The position numbers and the translations under genes were made by a program. From Elioraea rosea (lineage in GTDB: Bacteria > Pseudomonadota > Alphaproteobacteria > Acetobacterales > Acetobacteraceae): a stretch of DNA of 64,000 nt. The notes beneath the pieces are model-generated. The model was given only the letters and a program-made list of their open reading frames with translations, searched no databases and was not told the origin of the DNA. Location: the NCBI RefSeq assembly GCF_007644105.1, contig NZ_VFAC01000018.1:19822-83821 (forward strand), read 5' to 3'. Each line of letters starts with the position of its first letter. Position 1 is the first letter of the stretch. Positions 35,278 through 42,629 of the stretch are shown here, piece by piece.

Positions 35278-36240
35278 ATGTCAGCACACGCGCCCATTTC
35301 AACATCCAGATCCACAAAGCCGCACGGACTCTGGCTCTTGCTCGCGTTAGCTGCCTACTTCGGCTTGGCCGCCGCGGTCAGCACGTTGATTCGTTCCGGG
35401 ACCACAGACGGCTTCACTTATGATCTAGCTAGCGCCCTTGGTACGCTGATAATTCCAGTTCTAATCGCACTTGTTGTTGGGCGCCGGAGGAAATCCCAGA
35501 CGCGCCTCGACGTCGCGCTGATCGTGTCTGCAACAGTATTCATATACAGCAATATGCAAGACATCCTATCGGCCGTTGACGTTCGACGCTTTCAGCGTGA
35601 AATCGCAGCTGTTCCAGACGAAGGCATCATGGATGTTGCTAGGAGCTCAAGCTCAGCCTTCGCCCAATTTTTTGCAGATGCAATGGTTGCTCTAGATGGC
35701 TACACGCGTGAATTGGACAGCCTTGCTGCCAGCTTAGATGATCAGGCTTTCGTAGAGGTGTTTGATCCTCGATACCTTGGCGATGCCCACTGGCGCGCCG
35801 TCACACTGCCCAAGTTTGGGAAGATTCGCGCTATCGCAGCAACAACTATGACGCGTGTCGATTCCAGCGTTTCTGAAGGACTCGCTAGGCTACAGCAAAT
35901 TGACTCACCTCGAATGACACCTAGCCAGCGGGCAATTGCGATCGAAGGTGTCGCTTCCGGTGTTCAGCGTAGCCGCCCATTTATCGCAGCATTTGCGTCA
36001 TCGGTCGAAATTTACCTGACGGCGACAATCGAGATGATAGATTTTCTGAATACATCGGAGGGGCTGCCAATGTTAAGCGCGGACGGACGCCTTAACTTTA
36101 GAAGCCAGATGGCCCTGGATTCGTTCCGCGCACTCGCAGAGCGCGTCGACCACACACGTGCCGTGTTCGCATTATCGGCGGAACAACTCGAGGCGCATAG
36201 GCGCCGAGGTTTTCAGCGGATGCGAGGAGAAGCCGGGTAA
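35278..36240 (+). CDS. Hypothetical membrane protein
   Basis: Protein of 320 residues. Three hydrophobic segments lie near the N-terminus (LWLLLALAAYFGLAAAVSTL; LGTLIIPVLIALVVG; LDVALIVSATVFIYS), followed by a long soluble helical domain of about 200 residues. The ATG at 35278 is used because the frame upstream has no membrane-protein features. The layout of membrane anchor plus cytoplasmic helical domain occurs in some defence effectors, but no catalytic motif is visible. Function unknown. Confidence 0.6.
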   Translation: MSAHAPISTSRSTKPHGLWLLLALAAYFGLAAAVSTLIRSGTTDGFTYDLASALGTLIIPVLIALVVGRRRKSQTRLDVALIVSATVFIYSNMQDILSAVDVRRFQREIAAVPDEGIMDVARSSSSAFAQFFADAMVALDGYTRELDSLAASLDDQAFVEVFDPRYLGDAHWRAVTLPKFGKIRAIAATTMTRVDSSVSEGLARLQQIDSPRMTPSQRAIAIEGVASGVQRSRPFIAAFASSVEIYLTATIEMIDFLNTSEGLPMLSADGRLNFRSQMALDSFRALAERVDHTRAVFALSAEQLEAHRRRGFQRMRGEAG

Positions 36241-36346
36241 GCCGGACAATTCTGGCCGGCAGCAAATGCAAGGCGCCATCAAGCGCTGGCGTAGACCGGA
36301 TCGGCATAACATACGCGGAACGATAGGGACGGGTGCCGTTGGGACG

Positions 36347-36820
36347 ATGGTTCGTGCATTCCAGCTTATCGTTATCGCATTGTGCCTTGGTCCTGCCGCT
36401 GCGGTCTCCTCAGCCACCATCAGCGGCCAGCCCTCAGTGGTAGACGGCGACACGCTCGAGATCGATGGGCAGATGATCCGATTGCACGCGATCGACGCGC
36501 CCGAGATGCGCCAGTACTGCGTCACGATGGGCGGCAAGCGCTGGCAGTGCGGCATCGAAGCAGCCGAAGCGCTTTACCAGCGTTCGCGCCGACGGATCGT
36601 TCAGTGCGAGCCGATGGGCCAGGACAGGAACCGCCGCGTGATTGCGCGGTGCCATCTGGACGGCATCGACCTAGGCGGATGGATGGTGCGCCAGGGATGG
36701 GCGTTGGCGTACCGGCGCTACGGGCAGGATTACGTGGCCGATGAAGCAGAAGCGGAGCGTGAGCACCGCGGGGTATGGGCGGGCCGCTTTGACTACCCAT
36801 GGGATTGGCGAAGACGCTAA
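36347..36820 (+). CDS. Secreted thermonuclease-family (SNase-like) protein 2
   Basis: Protein of 157 residues with a signal peptide (FQLIVIALCLGPAAAVSSA) and the nuclease fold: VVDGDTLEIDG, Arg and Glu in IRLHAIDAPE, and DRNRRVIARC. Long stretches match the protein at 30104-30607 (LDGIDLGGWMVR, then AGRF and PWDWRR), so they are paralogues. The two genes stand in opposite orientation about 5.7 kb apart. Confidence 0.87.
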   Translation: MVRAFQLIVIALCLGPAAAVSSATISGQPSVVDGDTLEIDGQMIRLHAIDAPEMRQYCVTMGGKRWQCGIEAAEALYQRSRRRIVQCEPMGQDRNRRVIARCHLDGIDLGGWMVRQGWALAYRRYGQDYVADEAEAEREHRGVWAGRFDYPWDWRRR

Positions 36821-36847
36821 AGAATTCAGCCCGCGAGAGTGAATCGG

Positions 36848-37216
36848 CTATGGAGCTTGCCCGGCAGCGGCGAACACTTCGATTGCGCAATCGATAGCGT
36901 GCTCTGCATCGGTCACGGCAAATCGTTCCTGAGGAACGTAGTCAGCTCTGACCCGCAGGTTCAGCAATGTTCTAAAGTAACGTAATCCAGCACGGGTCAC
37001 CGACGTAGACGGGCGGTGTCCACGTAGAATAGAATCGATCATAGAATGCTTTCTGTCTGCATACCTTATGTCAGCTAACTGCATATGCTGAACAAGAAGA
37101 TGATAAACTGCGTAATAGCTTGCATGAGCAGAAATTCGCGATTCCGCTTCGGACGCAAGCCCCTGCCGCTCATCCATGATTTTAATCGCTACTCTCAAAA
37201 ATTCTATAGGAGCCAT
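36848..37216 (-). CDS. HEPN-like domain protein
   Basis: Protein of 122 residues resembling the UPF0332/HEPN family: ISAHASYYAVYHLL (about 28-41) matches the conserved YYA-hh segment, and LNLRVRADYVP (about 86-96) matches the R-x-x-ADY segment near the end of the fold. HEPN proteins are RNases or antitoxin partners in toxin-antitoxin and defence modules. The classical RNase RX4-6H motif is not evident. It starts 9 bases after the 253-residue protein gene, so they form a two-gene unit at the right end of the element. Confidence 0.6.
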   Translation of the reverse strand: MAPIEFLRVAIKIMDERQGLASEAESRISAHASYYAVYHLLVQHMQLADIRYADRKHSMIDSILRGHRPSTSVTRAGLRYFRTLLNLRVRADYVPQERFAVTDAEHAIDCAIEVFAAAGQAP

Positions 37217-37225
37217 CAGGTGATG

Positions 37226-37987
37226 CTACTGAGGGTTTTCTCGAACATGCGTATCGGCGTATCGGATCGCGACAAAGCCCTCTAGATCGGGGGCAACATC
37301 GCGCACCAATTCGTGGGCACGAGCCTCCGCTTCGCGGCGAAGCTTACGATCTGCCATGAGCTGTTCCGAAAGAGGGACCAACATGACGAGTACGGGCCTA
37401 TCGTCGACAAACTCGGGCCTTGTGAGAGGCGGCTGGTCGAGGCCAAACGCTTCGGTTATCGCGCGCTCGTATTGCTCTGCCGCTCGGTCGGCATCAGACC
37501 GACGCTTAGCAGTGATGCGCCCGATTTCCCTTAAGGTTCTCAACTGTTCCTGTACGAGTGAGAGCTGCTGAAGGTGAGCATCGATCGCCGCCTCAATCCG
37601 CTGGACCGCCTCGCGCATCACTACGGCGTTCGGGTCATGATGGCCTAGCCCATGAAGCATGAACTTGGCCCGTTTCCGGATGGGCGCCGCAGCATCGCGG
37701 TCTTCGTTTATCCTTCTGCCGATCGCCAGAACCGCAGGACCAATGTCGTAGACGAGGCCGTCTGCGAATGCATTTCGTGTGCGGTCAATCCAAGGCTGCA
37801 CAGCCGCCAAAAGCACGTTGGTGGCGGACAGAAAGCCCCGCTCCGCACGTTCTGCGATAGACATTGCGTCGACCGCTAGATCCGCGGCAACGCGATCGCG
37901 TGCGCCCACTGGTCCCGCATCATCTAATCCGAATGCATGAACCGGCGGGGGAAGCGGCAGCGGCGGCGCTTCAAGCACTAGTACCAT
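37226..37987 (-). CDS. Hypothetical protein paired with HEPN-like gene
   Basis: Protein of 253 residues, not recognised. It is mostly helical, with coiled-coil-like stretches (VQRIEAAIDAHLQQLSLVQE and EQYERAITEAFGL). The C-terminus, VAPDLEGFVAIRYADTHV, reads like a folded domain. No nucleotidyltransferase motif (GSxxxGxxxxxSDxD), common in HEPN partners, is seen. By position it is the candidate partner of the HEPN-like protein. Confidence 0.5.
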   Translation of the reverse strand: MVLVLEAPPLPLPPPVHAFGLDDAGPVGARDRVAADLAVDAMSIAERAERGFLSATNVLLAAVQPWIDRTRNAFADGLVYDIGPAVLAIGRRINEDRDAAAPIRKRAKFMLHGLGHHDPNAVVMREAVQRIEAAIDAHLQQLSLVQEQLRTLREIGRITAKRRSDADRAAEQYERAITEAFGLDQPPLTRPEFVDDRPVLVMLVPLSEQLMADRKLRREAEARAHELVRDVAPDLEGFVAIRYADTHVRENPQ

Positions 37988-38234
37988 TTTTGAAATATGG
38001 ATGACACCGCACCGCCCATCAACAAAACTTCTAAAGAACGCCGCTCGACAAGAAGTCAGATTGGTGTCCGAAGCGCTAAGTACAATTTTCTGACCGACCC
38101 TTACGGCTCTTTCGCTGATGCGTTCCGGGACACCCCGGAGGGGCGAGGGCCAGGGGCGAGGCAGGCCACTCCCCGGCGATCACGCCGCGCGGTGCGCGGA
38201 TGGGAAGCGTGCGGAAAGAGCGCTGCCGAAACCG

Positions 38235-38245
38235 ATATGGGAGAA
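38235..38245. promoter_or_regulatory. Right putative integrase arm-type site
   Basis: ATATGGGAGAA, identical to 23802-23812, lies 60 bases inside attR; an imperfect copy, TATTGGGAG, follows at 38248-38255. The gap 37988-38304 holding it has an open frame from 37997 that runs into the tRNA and is not credible as a gene. Confidence 0.55.
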
Positions 38246-38304
38246 TTATTGGGAGAAGTAGCGCTATCTAAGCGCTCAGAAGCCAAAAAGCATAATGAAA
38301 TCAA

Positions 38305-38350
38305 TGGCGTCCCGTAGGGGATTCGAACCCCTGTTACCGCCGTGAGAGGG
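38305..38350. repeat. attR: 3' half of tRNA-Glu
   Basis: Right copy of the 46-bp direct repeat (identical to 23651-23696), here within the complete tRNA gene. Integration keeps the tRNA intact. Confidence 0.95.
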
Positions 38351-38380
38351 CGGTGTCCTAGGCCTCTAGACGAACGGGAC
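38305..38380 (-). tRNA. tRNA-Glu (anticodon CTC)
   Basis: A 76-base tRNA read on the minus strand: acceptor GTCCCGT pairs with ACGGGAC, then discriminator G and an encoded CCA. The anticodon stem CCGCC/GGCGG encloses loop CTCTCAC, giving CTC (glutamate, GAG). The T arm is AGGGGTTCGAATCCCCT. It serves as the attachment site of the element. Confidence 0.95.
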
Positions 38381-38459
38381 CCTGCGAGGCGGGGTCATAA
38401 CCTCCGCCGGCGAGGAGATCAAGCCGCGACCGGGACCCAAGACCTGCACCGCGCGCAGT

Positions 38460-39512
38460 TCACGCCACCTTCTCGAGGCTCGAGGCGGCGGCGAGGAACG
38501 CATCCACATCCCGTTCGGCCGTGTTCCAGGCCGTGACGAACCGCACGGCAGAGGGGTCGTCGGGCCGGGGGCGGACAGGGAAGCCGCCGCGGGCGAGCGC
38601 CTCGCGCACGTTCCCGGGAAGCGAGACGAACACCTCGTTCATGTCGGTCGGGTGCAGGAGCGACACCCCGCCGATCGCGGCGAGGCCCTTCGAGAGCCGC
38701 GCGGCCATCGCGTTGGCGTGCGCGGCGTTGCGCCCCGCAACCCCGCCCCTGACCATCGCCAGGAGCTGGGCGGAGAGGTAGCGCATCTTGCTGAACACCT
38801 GGCCGGCGCGGAGGCGGCGCTGGCCCATGAACCGTCCGAGCTGCGCCGCGTGCGGCCTGTCGCTGAAGATCACCACCGCGTCGGCGCACATCGCACCGTT
38901 CTTGGTCGCGCCATAGCTCAGGATGTCGACGCCCGCGCGCCAGGAGAGCTCGGCAGGCGAGCAGCCGAGCGCTGCGCGGGCATTCTCGAAGCGTGCGCCG
39001 TCCATGTGCAGCACAAGGCCGTGTCGGTGGCAAACGGAAGCGATCGCGGCGATCTCCTCGAGCGCATAGACGGTTCCGGCCTCCGTCCCCTGCGTGATGG
39101 TCACTGCCGTCGGCGGGGCGGACTGCATGCGTTCGGGCGCCGCGGCACGCACCAGAGCGTCCACCGCCTCGGCCGAGAGCTTGCCGTGCCCACCATCGAG
39201 CATCAGAAGCTTGCCGCCGCCGGAGAAGAACTCCGGTGCGCCGCTCTCGGAGGTGTTCACGTGCGCGTTGCGATGGCACACGGCAGCACCTGGCGAGGGC
39301 ATCGCGGCGGCAAGCGCGAGCGCGTTTGCGGCGATGCCTGTCGCCACCGGGTGAACGGAGACGGCCGCCTCGAAGTATTCGCCGAACACGGCATCGAGCC
39401 GCGCCGTCGTGTCGTCTGCGCCGTAGGGCGCGGCATCGCCCTGGTTCTCGGCGAGGATCGCCGCGATCACCTCGTCACAGACGGCGGTGACGTTGTCGCT
39501 CCTGAACAGCAT
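38460..39512 (-). CDS. ltaE: Low-specificity L-threonine aldolase family protein
   Basis: PLP-dependent lyase of 350 residues cleaving threonine or related beta-hydroxy amino acids to glycine and an aldehyde. It shows [16 protein letters not shown] at the start, the PLP Lys in [13 protein letters not shown], and the cofactor-contact Asp-Gly-Ala-Arg segment [14 protein letters not shown]. The ATG at 39512 is used because an earlier start would add a basic tail unlike the family. Its first 38 bases overlap the small DUF2256 gene. Confidence 0.9.
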   Translation of the reverse strand: MLFRSDNVTAVCDEVIAAILAENQGDAAPYGADDTTARLDAVFGEYFEAAVSVHPVATGIAANALALAAAMPSPGAAVCHRNAHVNTSESGAPEFFSGGGKLLMLDGGHGKLSAEAVDALVRAAAPERMQSAPPTAVTITQGTEAGTVYALEEIAAIASVCHRHGLVLHMDGARFENARAALGCSPAELSWRAGVDILSYGATKNGAMCADAVVIFSDRPHAAQLGRFMGQRRLRAGQVFSKMRYLSAQLLAMVRGGVAGRNAAHANAMAARLSKGLAAIGGVSLLHPTDMNEVFVSLPGNVREALARGGFPVRPRPDDPSAVRFVTAWNTAERDVDAFLAAASSLEKVA

Positions 39513-39684
39513 CGCTCTCTCCCGTCCCGGCCGCACTCGCGCCCGCTGCCTTGCCGCGGCGCGCGCGGCAGGCATCGGAGCAGTAGCGCACCTCTTCCCA
39601 CACCTTTGCCCACTTCCTGCGCCAGGCGAAGGGCCTGCCGCAGACGGCGCAGACCTTCTCGGGCAGGTCACCCTTCCTGCGCAC
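39475..39684 (-). CDS. DUF2256 zinc-knuckle protein
   Basis: Protein of 69 residues with the hallmarks of DUF2256: [16 protein letters not shown], then [15 protein letters not shown]. The paired cysteines suggest a small zinc-binding unit. The function of the family is unknown. It lies between the JAMM protease gene and threonine aldolase, overlapping the latter. Confidence 0.85.
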   Translation of the reverse strand: MRRKGDLPEKVCAVCGRPFAWRRKWAKVWEEVRYCSDACRARRGKAAGASAAGTGESDAVQERQRHRRL

Positions 39685-39690
39685 GGGCCC

Positions 39691-40089
39691 TCACCCGATC
39701 TCGAGGCGAAGCGGGCTGAACCCCTGGCCTTCGCCTTCCGGCATCCAGGCGGTGGTCTCCCCCGCTGCGGTGATCAGCCAGACGAGGGCGGGATCCCAGG
39801 CGCCCCGGGCATCACGCGCGGAGGGAAGTGCCCGGCCCGAAACGTGGCTGTGCCAAACGCCCGCGGCCGCGCGCGTCTGCCGCTGCAGGCGGAGGTGCAG
39901 GGCGGTGTCGAGCTCGAACTCGTCCTCGGCCGCGGCAAGGTTGCGGCTCGGCGCGATCCCGTCGAGCACCAGCGCCTCGCCCACGCGTCGGCCGAGCAGC
40001 AGCCCGCAGGCCTCCCGCGGCGCAGCGGCCGCGGCAAGGCGTGGCAGCGCGTCGGCGACCGCCCGGTGAAGCCGCACGACCCCACTCAT
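39691..40089 (-). CDS. JAMM/MPN-domain metalloprotease
   Basis: Protein of 132 residues with a complete JAMM zinc-protease motif: Glu26 (REACGLLLG) and His80, His82, Ser90 and Asp93 in WHSHVSGRALPSARD. Bacterial members trim C-terminal extensions of sulfur-carrier proteins or hydrolyse isopeptide-like bonds. No sulfur-carrier gene lies beside it, so the substrate is unknown. Confidence 0.88.
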   Translation of the reverse strand: MSGVVRLHRAVADALPRLAAAAAPREACGLLLGRRVGEALVLDGIAPSRNLAAAEDEFELDTALHLRLQRQTRAAAGVWHSHVSGRALPSARDARGAWDPALVWLITAAGETTAWMPEGEGQGFSPLRLEIG

Positions 40090-40098
40090 GCCGGAACC

Positions 40099-40395
40099 CT
40101 AGCGCACCGGCGCCGCTGCGGCCACCTCGGGCAGGAGCGTTCCCACCACCCGCCCCCGCGCCGGATCGACGAGCAGCACCCTGTCTGGCAGCCCGCCGCC
40201 TGCGACATGCACGGCAAGCCTCTCGCCCGCCCCGGCGATCGAGACGATGCGCGTTCCCGCCGGCTGGCCCAGCGTCGCCTCGACCGCCGGGCCGCTGCGC
40301 GTGGAAAGCCTGTTGGCGAGCACGATGCCAAGGAGGATGGTGCCAGCGACGATCATCACCCCCATGATGATGACGGCTGCCTTCAGCGCGCGCAT
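40099..40395 (-). CDS. Small single-pass membrane protein
   Basis: Protein of 98 residues: one N-terminal membrane helix (AVIIMGVMIVAGTILLGIVL) and a periplasmic-looking beta domain with RIVSIAGAGERLAVHVAGG and DRVLLVDPARGRVVG. It resembles short conserved alphaproteobacterial membrane proteins of unknown function. The start at 40395 puts the helix next to the N-terminus. It is divergent from rluD with 28 bases between starts. Confidence 0.65.
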   Translation of the reverse strand: MRALKAAVIIMGVMIVAGTILLGIVLANRLSTRSGPAVEATLGQPAGTRIVSIAGAGERLAVHVAGGGLPDRVLLVDPARGRVVGTLLPEVAAAAPVR

Positions 40396-40423
40396 GAACC
40401 CTTCGACACTCCCGGTCAGGACG

Positions 40424-41422
40424 ATGGACGAGACGGCCGCTTCGCGGGACATGGTTGCCGACGCGGCCGCTTCCACCCAGCGGCTCGACCGCTGGCTGGC
40501 GAACGTCATGGGCGACCTCTCCCGCTCCCGCGTCAAGGCACTGATCGAGCAGGGCCATGTCACGCGTGACGGCGCCATCGCACGCGACCCATCGGAGGCG
40601 GTGCGCCCCGGCGCGCGCTACACGCTCACCCTTCCCCCGCCGGCGCCGGCGACGCCTGCCGCGCAGAGGATGGACCTTTCCGTGCTGTTCGAGGACGACC
40701 ACCTGATCGTGCTCGACAAGCCCGCGGGCCTCGTCGTCCACCCCGCCCCGGGCAACCTCGACGGCACGCTCGTCAACGCCCTGCTCGCCCATGCCGGGGA
40801 GGAGCTTCCGGTGATCGGCGGCGCCGTTCGGCCCGGGATCGTGCACCGGCTCGACAAGGACACCTCCGGCGTCATGGTGGTCGCGAAGACCGACAGGGCG
40901 CACCAGGCTCTGTCGGAGGCCTTCGCCGCGCGCGATCTCGAGCGGGCCTATCTCGCGCTCGTCTGGGGCGTGCCAGCTGAGGCGACCTTCCGAATCGAGG
41001 CGCCGATCGGCCGCCACCCGGTGGACCGCAAGCGCATGGCCGTGGTGCCGAAGGGCAAGCCTGCCGCGACCCGGGTGAAGCTCCTCCGCGCCTGGGGAAC
41101 CGCCGTCGCGCTCGTCGAGTGCCGGCTGGAGACGGGGCGGACGCACCAGATCAGGGTGCATCTCGCCCATGCCGGCCACCCGCTGGTGGGCGACCCGCTC
41201 TATCTCCGGCGCCGCCCCGCCGCGGCCAAGGCTTTGCCGGAGGAACTCGAGGCCAGGCTCGCCGGCTTCCCGCGCCAGGCCCTGCATGCCGCGGTGCTCG
41301 GCTTCACCCACCCCGTCACCGGCCAGGCGCTCCGGTTCGAGACGCCGCCGCCGCCCGACCTCGCGGAATTGCTATCCGCATTGTGGCCGGATTGGGGGAC
41401 AATCCCGACCAATCCGGTCTGA
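40424..41422 (+). CDS. rluD: 23S rRNA pseudouridine synthase RluD
   Basis: Protein of 332 residues. An S4 RNA-binding domain (about 15-75) is followed by the RluA-type catalytic domain with HRLDKDTSGVMVVAKT, which holds the catalytic Asp, and TGRTHQIRVHLAHAGHPLVG. RluD isomerises uridines in helix 69 of 23S rRNA. The ATG at 40424 leaves a short extension before the S4 domain; an ATG at 40451 is also possible. rluD next to rpoH is a familiar alphaproteobacterial order. Confidence 0.9.
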   Translation: MDETAASRDMVADAAASTQRLDRWLANVMGDLSRSRVKALIEQGHVTRDGAIARDPSEAVRPGARYTLTLPPPAPATPAAQRMDLSVLFEDDHLIVLDKPAGLVVHPAPGNLDGTLVNALLAHAGEELPVIGGAVRPGIVHRLDKDTSGVMVVAKTDRAHQALSEAFAARDLERAYLALVWGVPAEATFRIEAPIGRHPVDRKRMAVVPKGKPAATRVKLLRAWGTAVALVECRLETGRTHQIRVHLAHAGHPLVGDPLYLRRRPAAAKALPEELEARLAGFPRQALHAAVLGFTHPVTGQALRFETPPPPDLAELLSALWPDWGTIPTNPV

Positions 41423-41464
41423 TTTGTCTTGCGCGCCCCGGTTCCTCTGGGGCAAAGTTGTCGC

Positions 41465-41493
41465 GCTGGCACTCGGGGGCCATGAGTGCCAGC
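41465..41493. promoter_or_regulatory. CIRCE-like inverted repeat upstream of rpoH
   Basis: GCTGGCACTC, 9 bases, GAGTGCCAGC: perfect 10-bp arms with the exact N9 spacing of CIRCE (consensus TTAGCACTC-N9-GAGTGCTAA). Seven of nine consensus bases match in each arm. CIRCE is the operator of the heat-shock repressor HrcA. It lies about 170 bases before the rpoH start. Confidence 0.65.
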
Positions 41494-41591
41494 CAATCCC
41501 GGCCATGATCGGGGAAGGCAAAGCAAGCTTCGGAAACCGTTTCTGGTCGGGACGCGTTGTTTTCTCGAACGTGATCCCGTTCGGCCCCGCT

Positions 41592-41620
41592 CCGTGCGAG
41601 TGTGCGCGCCGTTCGCACGG
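41592..41620 (+). promoter_or_regulatory. Hairpin in the rpoH leader
   Basis: CCGTGCGA (41592-41599) pairs with TCGCACGG (41613-41620) across a 13-base loop, ending about 26 bases before the GGAGGTG ribosome site. If transcribed, it would be a stable 5'-leader hairpin. Confidence 0.4.
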
Positions 41621-41661
41621 TGCCTGCCCGTTCTGCCCGCAGTAATGGAGGTGCTACGCCC

Positions 41662-42546
41662 ATGGCTTCGGCCTTTGCCATCCCGATGGCGCCAGAAGGG
41701 AACCTCACCCGGTATCTCCAGGAGATCCGGAAATTCCCGATGCTGGCCCCCGAGGAGGAGTACGCGCTTGCCAAGCGCTGGCAGGACGCCGGAGACCTCG
41801 AGGCGGCACACAAGCTCGTCACCAGCCATCTTCGCCTCGTCGCGAAGATCGCGATGGGCTATCGCGGCTACGGCCTGCCCGTCGGGGAGCTTATCTCCGA
41901 GGGCAATGTCGGCATGATGCAGGCGGTCAAGCGCTTCGACCCGGAGCGCGGCTTCCGCCTCGCCACCTACGCCATGTGGTGGATCCGCGCCGCCATCCAG
42001 GAATACATCCTGCACTCCTGGTCACTCGTGAAGATGGGCACGACGGCGGCACAGAAGAAGCTGTTCTTCAACCTGCGCCGCCTGAAGGGCGAGATGCAGG
42101 CGATCGAGGACGGCGACCTGAAGCCGGAGCAGGTGGCGAAGATCGCGAAGGATCTCGACGTTCCCGAGCAGGACGTCATCCAGATGAACCGCCGCCTCGC
42201 CTCGGCCGACCACAGCCTGAACGCGCCCGTGCGCATCGACGGCGAGGGCGAGTGGCAAGACTGGCTCGTCGACGAGAGCGACAACCAGGAAGTCGAACTC
42301 GCCGAGCGTGAGGACATGGGCCAGCGCAAGGCGCTTCTCGCCAACGCGCTCGGCACCCTGAACGAGCGCGAGCGGCACATCCTGATCGAGCGCCGGCTGA
42401 AGGACGAGCCGACCACGCTCGAGGACCTCTCGCACCAGTACGGCATCAGCCGCGAGCGCGTGCGCCAGATCGAGGTTCGCGCCTTCGAAAAGCTGCAGCG
42501 CGCGATGAAGTCGGAGGTCGGTGCGCGGAACGCCGCCACCGCCTGA
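41662..42546 (+). CDS. rpoH: Heat-shock sigma factor RpoH (sigma-32)
   Basis: Protein of 294 residues directing RNA polymerase to heat-shock promoters. Region 2 contains LVTSHLRLVAKIAMGYRGYG and the RpoH box-like QKKLFFNLRR segment; region 4 has SHQYGISRERVRQIEVRAFE. The ATG at 41662 follows GGAGGTG by 8 bases. It is preceded by a CIRCE-like repeat and a leader hairpin, which suggests layered control, and followed by a strong terminator. Confidence 0.95.
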   Translation: MASAFAIPMAPEGNLTRYLQEIRKFPMLAPEEEYALAKRWQDAGDLEAAHKLVTSHLRLVAKIAMGYRGYGLPVGELISEGNVGMMQAVKRFDPERGFRLATYAMWWIRAAIQEYILHSWSLVKMGTTAAQKKLFFNLRRLKGEMQAIEDGDLKPEQVAKIAKDLDVPEQDVIQMNRRLASADHSLNAPVRIDGEGEWQDWLVDESDNQEVELAEREDMGQRKALLANALGTLNERERHILIERRLKDEPTTLEDLSHQYGISRERVRQIEVRAFEKLQRAMKSEVGARNAATA

Positions 42547-42587
42547 GCCAGGCGCAGCTTAAGCCACGCGCAAGCTGACGAGACCGA

Positions 42588-42616
42588 CGGCCGGGGCCAA
42601 CAACCCCGGCCGTTTC
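42588..42616. terminator. Rho-independent terminator after rpoH
   Basis: Perfect 9-bp stem (CGGCCGGGG and CCCCGGCCG) with a 7-base loop, followed by TTTC. It lies between the convergent rpoH and TRAP operons and can serve both. Confidence 0.8.
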
Positions 42617-42629
42617 TCTATCCGCTTCT

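Larger units (their letters stand above)
23651..38350. mobile_element. Integrative element in tRNA-Glu(CTC), about 14.65 kb
   Basis: The element lies between perfect 46-bp direct repeats (23651-23696 and 38305-38350), the right one being part of the intact tRNA-Glu. The left end carries a tyrosine integrase. Inside are an AlpA-like HTH protein, a primase-polymerase, a RepA-like ATPase, an iteron-like cluster and cargo. Base composition is visibly more mixed than in the flanks. There are no capsid, terminase, relaxase or type IV secretion genes, so it is either a phage-satellite-like element or an island moved by a helper. Confidence 0.9.

Noticed and set aside
37997..38317. 106-codon plus-strand frame at the right end of the element
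   Set aside because: It runs into the tRNA gene and attR and overlaps the arm-type sites; no recognisable domain.
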